Positions 57,385-64,000 of a stretch of 64,000 nucleotides of DNA are shown piece after piece (within the stretch, counting starts at the first letter, position 1; every line of letters begins with the position of its first letter). Origin of the DNA: CAVXEH01 sp963805305. GTDB lineage: Bacteria > Chloroflexota > Limnocylindria > QHBO01. The notes under the pieces were generated by a model. That model saw only the letters and a list, made by a program, of their open reading frames with translations, was not told where the DNA came from and ran no database searches. The stretch lies in NCBI GenBank assembly GCA_963805305.1, contig CAWDTM010000007.1:206116-270115 (forward strand), read 5' to 3'. Position numbers and translations under genes: made by a program.

Positions 57385-58482
57385 TCAGCGCTCCATGCGA
57401 AGAAGCGCGGCAACGGCGGCGGTGCGCGCGGTTCTGCCCGACACGCCCAGCTTGAGGTACGCGTTCGAGAGGTGGCGTTCAACGGTCCGCGCGCTCAACC
57501 CCAGCTCGCGCGCAATCTCCGTGTTGCTCCGCCCTGCGGCCGCCAGCCCCACAATCTCGCGCTCGCGTCGGCTCAGCCCCTCGACCCCGGTCGGCGTTCC
57601 GGCCAGCGCGCGCCGGTCCGGCTCAAGAAACGCACCGACCTCGTCCACGAAGGTCCGCCACGCGGGTTCATCGGCGAGGAGGATGTGATTGCTCGACTCG
57701 AGCGGCACCAGGCGCGCCCCCGGGACCGCGGACGCCAGCTCGTGGGCTTCCTCGAAGGGCACGTTGCGATCGTCCACCGCATGGAGGACCAGGACCGGCG
57801 CGTTGATCCTGTCGACCTCACCGCGCAGGTCGATCCGCTGGCGCTCGATGCGGCTCTGCAACATGTTCTCGGTTGACGTTGAGGTCCGTTGCAGCTCGTC
57901 GAACCAGGCCAGCTGCACCTCGGTCGCCGCAGGGATGAACTGGGTGGTGAAGACGTGACGGAAGATCGGGTCCGGCTGCGCCCATCCGGCCCGGATCATG
58001 GCGCGGAACGCGACCTCGGTCGGTGGAGGATCGGGGAAGTAATCCGGGGCCCCGAAGCTCGAGCCTCCGTAGACGACGATGCGGCTCACGCGTTCGGGGT
58101 GCCGCAGGGCGTATTCCAGCGCCACGGGTGTGCCGCCGGACATGCCGAGCAGTGCGAAGCGGTCGAGACCGAGGTCGGCGACGAGGGCTTCGAGATCGCG
58201 CACCCGCGCCTCGAGCGAGAAATCCGTCACGTCCCAGTCCGAGAGGCCGAATCCGCGTTCGTCATAGCGGATGAGCGTGCTCACGCGGCCCAGGTCCTCC
58301 AGGAAGTGACGCCAGACCGGGCTCTCCCAGTCGTGCTGGAGGTGGCTGAGCCAGCACGAAACGACGAGGAGGGGCGGCCCTGCGCCGTGGCTGGCGTAGG
58401 CGATGCGCGTACCGTCGTGCCCGCGGCTGAAGCGGATCCGCTGCGGCATGCCCCGCGTGCTGGTGCCAATCGCCCGTGCCAC
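57385..58482 (-). CDS. Alpha/beta hydrolase fused to a LuxR-type DNA-binding domain
   Basis: 365 residues. The hydrolase domain (~15-285) has nucleophile motif GMSGGT (Ser about 113), acid in LHAVDDRNVP and base in SSNHIL. A C-terminal LuxR HTH (~300-365) follows: LSRREREIVGLAAAGRSNTE and LGLSARTVERHLSNAYLKLG. Known fusions act as small-molecule sensing regulators, either hydrolysing or binding the ligand. No autoinducer synthase is nearby. GTG 58482 is preferred because TACCAT ends 6 nt upstream. Divergent from the aldehyde dehydrogenase, which may be its target. Confidence 0.88.
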   Translation of the reverse strand: MARAIGTSTRGMPQRIRFSRGHDGTRIAYASHGAGPPLLVVSCWLSHLQHDWESPVWRHFLEDLGRVSTLIRYDERGFGLSDWDVTDFSLEARVRDLEALVADLGLDRFALLGMSGGTPVALEYALRHPERVSRIVVYGGSSFGAPDYFPDPPPTEVAFRAMIRAGWAQPDPIFRHVFTTQFIPAATEVQLAWFDELQRTSTSTENMLQSRIERQRIDLRGEVDRINAPVLVLHAVDDRNVPFEEAHELASAVPGARLVPLESSNHILLADEPAWRTFVDEVGAFLEPDRRALAGTPTGVEGLSRREREIVGLAAAGRSNTEIARELGLSARTVERHLSNAYLKLGVSGRTARTAAVAALLRMER

Positions 58483-58488
58483 ACGACG

Positions 58489-58591
58489 ATGGTAGCGAGC
58501 CTGTCGAATAGACCGACCGTGCCCCTCCGACCAGGAGGCGCGAGCGATCTTCCCGGTGCCATGGCTCTCGATGAAGGTGCGGTCCTAGAAT
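58489..58591. promoter_or_regulatory. Divergent promoters of the hydrolase-LuxR and aldehyde dehydrogenase genes
   Basis: TACCAT on the minus strand (58489-58494) ends 6 nt before GTG 58482, and TAGAAT on the plus strand (58586-58591) ends 7 nt before ATG 58599. The 116-bp gap is a natural place for a LuxR-type operator; no clear dyad was seen. Confidence 0.5.
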
Positions 58592-58598
58592 GCAGGCC

Positions 58599-60041
58599 AT
58601 GACGACCGAGGCTTCTTCCTCCACGGTCCCGATCTACCTTGCCGGCGAGTTCGTCGCGACCCCCGTTCCCCTCGAGGTCCGGAACCCCGCCACCGGGGAG
58701 CTGGTAGCGACCACCTTCCAGGCCGGTCCGCCCGAGCTTGACCGTGCCACGCAGGCCGCCGTCGACGCCTTCGCCCAGACGCGGCGCATGGCGAGCTTCG
58801 AGCGCCGGGACGCCCTGACCCACGTAGCCGATCGGATCTCCGAGGAGGCCGACGAGCTCGCCGAGCTCCTGACCCGCGAGTCTGGCAAGCCCATCAAGGA
58901 CGCCCGGGGCGAGGTGGCCCGCGCGGCTCTCACCTTCCGCACTGCGGGCGAGGAGGCGCTGCGCATCAACGGCGAATGGATGCCGCTCGACTGGAACGCG
59001 GCCAACCGCGGCCGATCCGGCCTGGTGCGCCGCTATCCCATCGGCCCGGTCGCCGGGATCAGCCCCTTCAACTTCCCGTTGAACCTCGCGGTGCACAAGG
59101 TTGCGCCCGCGATCGCCGCCGGTTGCAGCGTGGTTCTCAAGCCCCCGTCGAAGGATCCCCTGGTGATGCTGCGCGTGGCGCGCTACCTCGACGAGACGTC
59201 CCTGCCCAAGGGTTCGGTGAGCATCCTGCCCATGGACCGGCCCACCGGCGATGCCATGGTGCGCGACGACCGCTTCAAGCTCCTCAGCTTCACCGGGTCG
59301 CCATCGGTCGGCTGGAAGATGAAGGCCGATGCCGGCCGCAAGAAGGTCGTCCTCGAGCTCGGCGGCAACGCCGGGGCCATCGTGGACGAGACCGCCAACC
59401 TGGACTGGGCGGTCAGCCGCCTGGTGTACGGCTCGTTCGCGTACTCCGGCCAGGTCTGCATCAGCGTTCAGCGGATCTATGTCGTGGAGTCGGTGTACCC
59501 GGAGTTCGAACGCCGATTCGTCGAGAAGGTCGCCGCCGTCAGGCAGGGCGATCCGCTCGACCCGGCCACGGACCTGGGACCGATGGTCGACGCCGGCGCC
59601 GTGACCCGCACGCACGAGTGGGTGACCGAGGCCCTTCAGCAGGGGGCGCGCCGGCTGGCGGGTGGCGAGCCGAGCGGGCTCTTCTATCCGCCCACCGTGC
59701 TGGTCGATGTGCCGAAGGGCTGCCGGGTCTGCGGCGACGAGGTCTTCGCCCCGGTGGTCAACCTCTTCCCCGTCCCCGATTTTGCGGCGGCGATCGCCGA
59801 GATCAACGACAGTCGGTTCGGCCTGCAGTGCGGGGTCTTCACCAACGATATGGAGCGAACGCTGCAGGCCCACGACGAGCTCGAGGTGGGTGGCGTGATC
59901 GTCAACGACATCCCGACCTGGCGTATCGATCCGATGCCGTACGGCGGGGTGAAGGATTCGGGCCTTGGCCGCGAGGGCCTGCGCTGGTCGATCGCGGACA
60001 TGACCGAGCCGCGCCTCCTTGCCTTCGTGCGGCCCGTCTAG
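58599..60041 (+). CDS. Aldehyde dehydrogenase family protein
   Basis: 480 residues. PFNFPLNLAVHKVAPAIAAG cofactor region, ELGGNAGAIV with the general-base Glu, and FAYSGQVCISVQR with the catalytic Cys (about 285). NAD(P)-dependent oxidation of aldehydes to acids. The glyceraldehyde-3-phosphate (GapN-like)/lactaldehyde branch is plausible from GNAGAIV, but the substrate is not settled. ATG 58599 is chosen because TAGAAT is 7 nt upstream, giving a leaderless start; ATG 58590 lies inside that box. Confidence 0.88.
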   Translation: MTTEASSSTVPIYLAGEFVATPVPLEVRNPATGELVATTFQAGPPELDRATQAAVDAFAQTRRMASFERRDALTHVADRISEEADELAELLTRESGKPIKDARGEVARAALTFRTAGEEALRINGEWMPLDWNAANRGRSGLVRRYPIGPVAGISPFNFPLNLAVHKVAPAIAAGCSVVLKPPSKDPLVMLRVARYLDETSLPKGSVSILPMDRPTGDAMVRDDRFKLLSFTGSPSVGWKMKADAGRKKVVLELGGNAGAIVDETANLDWAVSRLVYGSFAYSGQVCISVQRIYVVESVYPEFERRFVEKVAAVRQGDPLDPATDLGPMVDAGAVTRTHEWVTEALQQGARRLAGGEPSGLFYPPTVLVDVPKGCRVCGDEVFAPVVNLFPVPDFAAAIAEINDSRFGLQCGVFTNDMERTLQAHDELEVGGVIVNDIPTWRIDPMPYGGVKDSGLGREGLRWSIADMTEPRLLAFVRPV

Positions 60042-60064
60042 GCGGCCGGGGGTCGCCCGTTCCC

Positions 60065-60439
60065 GTGCGAGACCCTGGCTCCGCTCCGGCACCCGAGGCG
60101 ATCCGCTACGCGCGGATCCTGCCGGCCGACCAGCTGCGTGACGGCGAGCTGCTCCCGGTCGAGATCGATGGCACGCCGGTCGTGCTCGTCCGCCACCGCG
60201 GGACGTTCTACGCGACCGCGAACAACTGCACGCACCAGGACTTCCCGCTCTCCGAGGCCGGGTTCGACCCGGAAGACGGCTACCTCGTCTGCGCCTGGCA
60301 CCAGGCCTGCTTCGACGTCCGGACCGGGGCGGCGGTGATCCCACCGGCCACCGAGGCGGTCGAGACCTTTCCGACGACCGTCGATGCGGCCGGGTGGGTT
60401 CGGATCGGGCTCACCGGGAGCCTCGCGCCGCACGCCTGA
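60065..60439 (+). CDS. Rieske-type ferredoxin
   Basis: 124 residues. The 2Fe-2S motif is CTHQDFPLSEAGFDPEDG followed by CAWHQACFDV: ligands are CxH (residues ~57-59) and CxxH (~78-81), the soluble dioxygenase-ferredoxin spacing rather than the respiratory CTHLGC/CPCH type. It delivers electrons to an oxygenase or reductase. The gene starts at GTG 60065, 23 nt after the aldehyde dehydrogenase; no oxygenase gene is nearby, so the partner is unknown. Confidence 0.85.
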   Translation: MRDPGSAPAPEAIRYARILPADQLRDGELLPVEIDGTPVVLVRHRGTFYATANNCTHQDFPLSEAGFDPEDGYLVCAWHQACFDVRTGAAVIPPATEAVETFPTTVDAAGWVRIGLTGSLAPHA

Positions 60440-60465
60440 CCCGCGCCGCAGCCGGCGGGCTCGTC

Positions 60466-62418
60466 TCAGTCACCGAGCGCGTCGCGACGGACCCGACCGT
60501 GCATCTCGCCACGCGCGGCGCGCTGGAGGTTGTGTGCGCTGCTGATGAGGGCGATGTGGGTGAACGCCTGCGGCACGTTTCCCAGCGCCTCGTGGGCCTG
60601 ATCGTCCCACTCCTCGCTGAAGATCCCGACGTCGTTGCCGTGGGTGGCGAGCAGGTCGAAGAGCCGGCGTGCCTCGTCGAGCTCCCCGCGCAGTGCGAGG
60701 TTGTCCACGAGCCAGTAGCTGCAGATCAGGAAGCCGCCCTCGTGCCCGGTGAGACCCTCGACGTCGCGGTCCGGCCGGTAGCGGAGGACGAGGTCGCCGT
60801 GCGCGAGCTCACGCTGGACCGCCCGCAGGGTCGCCTCCGCAGCCCGCGAGTCGCCCCGGATGAAGCCCACGAGGGGGAAGACGAGCGCCGAGGCGTCGAT
60901 CACGTCGCTCCCGTAGGTCTGCACGAAGGCGCCATCGCTGCGACGCCCGCGGGTCATCACCGCCTCGCGGATCTCCCTGGCGGCCTGCCGCCATCGGTCC
61001 ATCCGCTCGCGCTCCGAGTCGGCACGGCCCAGCATCTCCGCGAGGCGCAGGGCGCGATCGAGGGCGACCCAGCACATGACCTTGGAGTAGGTGAAATGGC
61101 GCCGGCCGCCGCGCATCTCCCAGATGCTCGTATCGGGGAGGCGCCAGCGCTCGGCCGCCATATCGGCGTAGCTGCTGAAGCGCTCCCATTCCTCCGAGCT
61201 CAGCTGGCTCCCGGACCGCACGTCGAGATATGCCGCGTCGAGCGTCTCACCGAAGATGTCGAGCTGTCGCTGCCAGGTCGCGGCGTTCCCGATGCGCACC
61301 GGGCGGGATCCCCGGTACCCCTCGAGCTGTGGCCGCTCCCGTTCGCGAAGCGGCGGGTTGCCGTCCACGCGGTACATGACGAGGGGTCCGGCATGCGAGG
61401 TGCCCGCCCGCTGCATCCATTCCATGTACGCGTCTGCCTCGGCCCGGTAGCCAAGCTGGTGGAGGGCGTAGATCGTGAAGCTTGCGTCGCGCAGCCAGGT
61501 GAACCGGTAGTCCCAGTTCCTCGAACCGCCGATCTCCTCCGGCAGCGAGGTGGTCCCGGCCGCCACGATGGCGCCGGTCGGGTGGTAGGTGAGCAGCTTC
61601 AGGGTGATGGCGCTCCGCTCGACCAGCGCGGCGTGGGGTCCGCGGTACGTGCTCACCGCCGTCCAGCGCCGCCAGAACTCGACCGTCTCGTCGAGCCAGC
61701 CATGGAGCTCGGCGAGCTCGTACGGCTCCGCGCGCTCCTCGTACTGCTCGCGCTGCGAGCCGGTGCGGACCTCCTCCCCCTCGAGATCGCCGGGACCGTA
61801 GTCGATGACCAGGCCGATCTCGTCTCCGGGCTCCAGCGCCCCGGCGACGGCAGCACCTGCGTCCCGGATGGGTCCCCAGGGACGCGTGGCCCCGAAGAGG
61901 AGCCGCCGCCGCTCGCCGAGCGCCGGCATGGCAAGGGTGCGGCGTCGTCGTCCCTCGGGTCCGGCCAGCAAGAGCCTCGGGCGGCGTGCCCCGTAGTCCG
62001 GTCTCGGCTCCAGGCGCACGGCCACCTGCGCCGTTCCTTCAGCACAGCGGACGAGGCGGACGAGCTTCTGACGCGCGAACGGCGCGGGTCCCAGCTCTGC
62101 CCGATCCTGGCCGACCACGGCAAGGAAGTCGGTCACGACCACGGTGGCCGTGCCGACGCGCACGCGAGTCTCGAGGACGGCGGTGTGGGGGAGGTAGCGT
62201 CGCCCGACCGGTGCGAGTTCGTCGGCCTGGAGGCGCCAGGCCCCGCCAACCTTCCGGTCGAGCATCGCGGCGAAGACGGACGCGGCATCGAACCGCGGCT
62301 GGCACCACCACTCGATGGCCGCCGTGCGGGTGACGAGCGCCATCGTGCGGCAATCCCCGATGGGCGCGTAGTCGGCGATGGGGGGATACGGGTCTGCTGC
62401 GGACGCGTCGCGGCTCAT
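60466..62418 (-). CDS. Glycoside hydrolase family 15 (glucoamylase/trehalase-like)
   Basis: 650 residues. An N-terminal beta-sandwich (~1-250) starts PPIADYAPIGDCRTMALV, followed by a six-hairpin (alpha/alpha)6 domain with NWDYRFTWLRDASFTIYAL, DTSIWEMRGGRRHFTYSK (catalytic Glu candidate), and FSEEWDDQAHEALGNVPQ near the C-terminus (second Glu). Soluble and with no signal peptide, so it acts in the cytoplasm on glucans or trehalose; the N-terminal domain is typical of both bacterial glucoamylase and GH15 trehalase. The next gene is divergent and 18 bp away. Confidence 0.88.
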   Translation of the reverse strand: MSRDASAADPYPPIADYAPIGDCRTMALVTRTAAIEWWCQPRFDAASVFAAMLDRKVGGAWRLQADELAPVGRRYLPHTAVLETRVRVGTATVVVTDFLAVVGQDRAELGPAPFARQKLVRLVRCAEGTAQVAVRLEPRPDYGARRPRLLLAGPEGRRRRTLAMPALGERRRLLFGATRPWGPIRDAGAAVAGALEPGDEIGLVIDYGPGDLEGEEVRTGSQREQYEERAEPYELAELHGWLDETVEFWRRWTAVSTYRGPHAALVERSAITLKLLTYHPTGAIVAAGTTSLPEEIGGSRNWDYRFTWLRDASFTIYALHQLGYRAEADAYMEWMQRAGTSHAGPLVMYRVDGNPPLRERERPQLEGYRGSRPVRIGNAATWQRQLDIFGETLDAAYLDVRSGSQLSSEEWERFSSYADMAAERWRLPDTSIWEMRGGRRHFTYSKVMCWVALDRALRLAEMLGRADSERERMDRWRQAAREIREAVMTRGRRSDGAFVQTYGSDVIDASALVFPLVGFIRGDSRAAEATLRAVQRELAHGDLVLRYRPDRDVEGLTGHEGGFLICSYWLVDNLALRGELDEARRLFDLLATHGNDVGIFSEEWDDQAHEALGNVPQAFTHIALISSAHNLQRAARGEMHGRVRRDALGD

Positions 62419-62422
62419 GGGC

Positions 62423-62428
62423 TATCCT
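62423..62428 (+). promoter_or_regulatory. Leaderless-type -10 box in an 18-bp divergent gap
   Basis: TATCCT, 8 nt before GTG 62437. It lies in the 18-bp gap between divergent start codons at 62418 and 62437, so the two promoters must overlap the opposing genes. Confidence 0.5.
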
Positions 62429-62436
62429 CGCGGGCG

Positions 62437-63216
62437 GTGTCGATTGCGGCCCTCCCGTACGTCAACTGGATCTTCTGGGCGGCGCTGGGCGCCGGTTCGC
62501 TCCTCGCGGTCGGCCTGACCGAGCGGTTGGGCGGGACCACGCGTGGCTACCGGCTGTTCATGGCCGGCTTCACCGCCGTGTGCGTCCTGATCCTACTCGT
62601 CTCGGAGCTGAACCTCCCGGGCGACGTCCCGGCCGCGGGCACCGCGGACCTTCGACGCGGCCTGGTGCTCGCGCTCGTGGCAGGCACGCTGGCATACCTC
62701 GCCGCCTCCATTGCCCGCTGGCCTCGCAGCGGGCTGGCCGTGGCCAGCGGCGCCATCGGCCTCGCGGCCCTGGTGGTGCTGGCGGTCGCCGGCGGTTCGG
62801 GGAGCCCAGGGCTGTTCGCCGCGCAGCTGCTCGTGGCAGGCCTGGCGCTGGGGGCGGTCAACGCCGCGATGCTGCTGGGTCACTGGTACCTGGTGACGCC
62901 GCGCCTCTCGCCCGCGCCGCTTCGCCGGATGATGTGGATGGCCCTGGCTGCGCTGATCATCCAGGTCGTCCTCTTCGCGTTTGCGGTGATCACCGTCCCG
63001 GGCGATGCGATCAGCGGGCCGTTGGGCCCGATCACCTGGCTGCGGCTCCTGGCCGGAACGATGCTGCCGATCGCGGTCATCGTGCTGGCCATGCTTGCCA
63101 GCCGCGCGGCCAGCCTCCAGGCGTCGACCGGTCTGCTGTACATCGGGCTGGCACTTGTGATGGCCGGCTCCATCGCCGGCGCGTCGATCACGTATCTCAC
63201 CGGCGTGCCGGTCTGA
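62437..63216 (+). CDS. Eight-helix membrane protein
   Basis: 259 residues with about eight transmembrane helices. Not recognised. A distinctive segment MLLGHWYLVTPRLSPAPLRR (about 146-165) places a His at a membrane interface, which could bind a cofactor, and the last helices are followed by a very short tail. GTG 62437 is supported by TATCCT upstream. The longer ORF start at 60394 is antisense to the GH15 gene. The MoaD-MoaE gene follows after 8 nt. Confidence 0.65.
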   Translation: MSIAALPYVNWIFWAALGAGSLLAVGLTERLGGTTRGYRLFMAGFTAVCVLILLVSELNLPGDVPAAGTADLRRGLVLALVAGTLAYLAASIARWPRSGLAVASGAIGLAALVVLAVAGGSGSPGLFAAQLLVAGLALGAVNAAMLLGHWYLVTPRLSPAPLRRMMWMALAALIIQVVLFAFAVITVPGDAISGPLGPITWLRLLAGTMLPIAVIVLAMLASRAASLQASTGLLYIGLALVMAGSIAGASITYLTGVPV

Positions 63217-63224
63217 GGCGCACG

Positions 63225-63881
63225 ATGGAGATCCGGATTCGCTGCTTCGCCATCCTGCGTGAGCTTGCCGTCGACCGTGAGGAACGGCACCTGCCCGATG
63301 GCGCGACCGTCGCCGACGCGTGGGCGGACCTCGCCGCCCGCTTCCCCGGCGTGGTCCCGCACCGGCCGTACGTACGTGCCGCCTGCAACGGGGCGTACGC
63401 CGGATGGGGGGTTGCCCTCGCCGATGGCGACGAGGTCGCGTTCCTGCCGCCGGTGAGCGGGGGAGCGGTGCTGACAGGCCTGACGGATCGTCGCATCGAC
63501 GTCGCTGCGCTCGAGGCGGGGGTGGCCACGCCCGGCCACGGCGCGGTGGTGACCTTCGTGGGCCGGGCCCGCGATCACGCCGACGACGGCCGAGCCGTGG
63601 TGGAGCTGGAGTACGAGGTCTTCGCCGAGATGGCGGAGCGCACCCTGGCCGAGCTCGCGGACGAGGCGGCCGGGCGCTGGGACGTCTCCGTGGCACTCGT
63701 GCACCGAACGGGCGTGGTGCCGCTCGGCGAGGCAGCCGTGGTGATCGTGACCGCCGCCGCGCACCGCCGTGCCGCGTACGAAGCGAATCGCCATCTCATC
63801 GAGGCCGTCAAGCAGCGACTGCCGATCTGGAAACGCGAGCGATTCGTGGACGGAACGGAGTGGAAGCGCCCGGGCGCGTGA
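63225..63881 (+). CDS. MoaD-MoaE fusion, molybdopterin synthase
   Basis: 218 residues. Residues 1-80 are a MoaD ubiquitin-like domain (EIRIRCFAILRELAV... FLPPVSGG) whose C-terminal Gly-Gly (79-80) is now internal. Residues ~88-218 are MoaE, with GAVVTFVGRARDHADDGR, AHRRAAYEANRHLIEAVK and LPIWKRERF (catalytic Lys). Molybdopterin synthase inserts sulfur into cyclic pyranopterin monophosphate. In such fusions (M. tuberculosis MoaX) cleavage after Gly-Gly is needed to free the MoaD tail. The gene follows the 8-TM protein by 8 nt. Confidence 0.92.
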   Translation: MEIRIRCFAILRELAVDREERHLPDGATVADAWADLAARFPGVVPHRPYVRAACNGAYAGWGVALADGDEVAFLPPVSGGAVLTGLTDRRIDVAALEAGVATPGHGAVVTFVGRARDHADDGRAVVELEYEVFAEMAERTLAELADEAAGRWDVSVALVHRTGVVPLGEAAVVIVTAAAHRRAAYEANRHLIEAVKQRLPIWKRERFVDGTEWKRPGA

Positions 63882-63945
63882 GGCCGCGGGTTGGCACGGG
63901 CCGCCAGCCCATGCACAATGCCCGCCTGATGATGAAGACGATCCG

Positions 63946-64000
63946 TTGAGCCAGGGCATGCCGGGCGAGATTCGCTGTCCCACCTGCGGACGCACGACCG
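63946..64000 (+). CDS. Start of a zinc-ribbon-like protein (truncated by window)
   Basis: TTG 63946 or ATG 63958 opens a frame that continues off the right edge and reads MPGEIRCPTCGRTT from the ATG. The CPTCGR opening suggests a zinc ribbon. Only about 18 codons are present, so neither start nor family is certain. Confidence 0.35.
   Translation, partial: MSQGMPGEIRCPTCGRTT

Noticed and set aside
60394..62436. Plus-strand ORF extension running antisense to the GH15 gene into the membrane protein
   Set aside because: The membrane protein has its own start (GTG 62437) and promoter box; the upstream part is only the complement of GH15 coding sequence.

Overview
This is a high-GC bacterial chromosome segment with no tRNA, rRNA, CRISPR array or insertion sequence that I could support. 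The gene set suggests an aerobic, menaquinone-type respirer of the Chloroflexota (possibly Limnocylindria-like): actinobacterial-style cytochrome bcc and aa3 oxidase genes, OpcA, a CruF-type carotenoid protein, a 'zf-trcl'-like zinc-ribbon protein and a MoaD-MoaE fusion. This placement is inference; Actinomycetota cannot be excluded by eye. Genes are tightly packed with many 4-nt ATGA/GTGA overlaps, and many operon-leading genes have a TANNNT box 5-10 nt before the start codon and no Shine-Dalgarno sequence, which points to leaderless transcription.

Layout. 1-3.9 kb: alpha-glucan phosphorylase (partial), a long acidic HTH protein and an isoprenylcysteine methyltransferase-like membrane protein. 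3.9-7.2 kb: small membrane protein plus qcrCAB (cytochrome bcc). 7.2-9.5 kb: DinB-like protein and FAD oxidoreductase, the latter preceded by a 17-codon ORF. 9.5-11.7 kb: MarR regulator and DHA2 efflux pump. 11.8-14.6 kb: ctaC-ctaD-ctaF (aa3 oxidase). 14.7-16.0 kb: nicotinamidase and small proteins. 16.2-25.6 kb: a complete oxidative/non-oxidative pentose-phosphate operon (tkt, tal, pgi, gnd, zwf, opcA, pgl). 25.6-28.0 kb: small proteins and proline dehydrogenase.

28.0-45.8 kb is the most unusual part: a surface polysaccharide/secreted-protein locus with three GT2 glycosyltransferases, a flippase, a membrane-anchored HTH protein, a secreted beta-helix protein, a 1430-residue modular secreted protein with an exact 571-bp internal tandem duplication, a CPBP-family intramembrane protein, a membrane-anchored protein whose phosphoesterase-like domain has lost metal ligands, and two HPr-kinase-like P-loop proteins. 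The giant protein and the pseudo-phosphoesterase protein share a homologous ~400-residue domain, which links them functionally.

45.8-64 kb is housekeeping and accessory metabolism: cysS, NUDIX hydrolase, fabD with two fabF genes, M20 peptidase, CruF-like protein, EamA transporter, a TusA-DsrE-AhpD-like sulfur/redox set, an alpha/beta-hydrolase-LuxR fusion, aldehyde dehydrogenase with a Rieske ferredoxin, GH15 glucoamylase-like enzyme, an 8-TM protein and a MoaD-MoaE fusion. Carbon storage (phosphorylase, GH15) flows through Pgi into the pentose-phosphate operon, and respiration is served by the bcc-aa3 genes.
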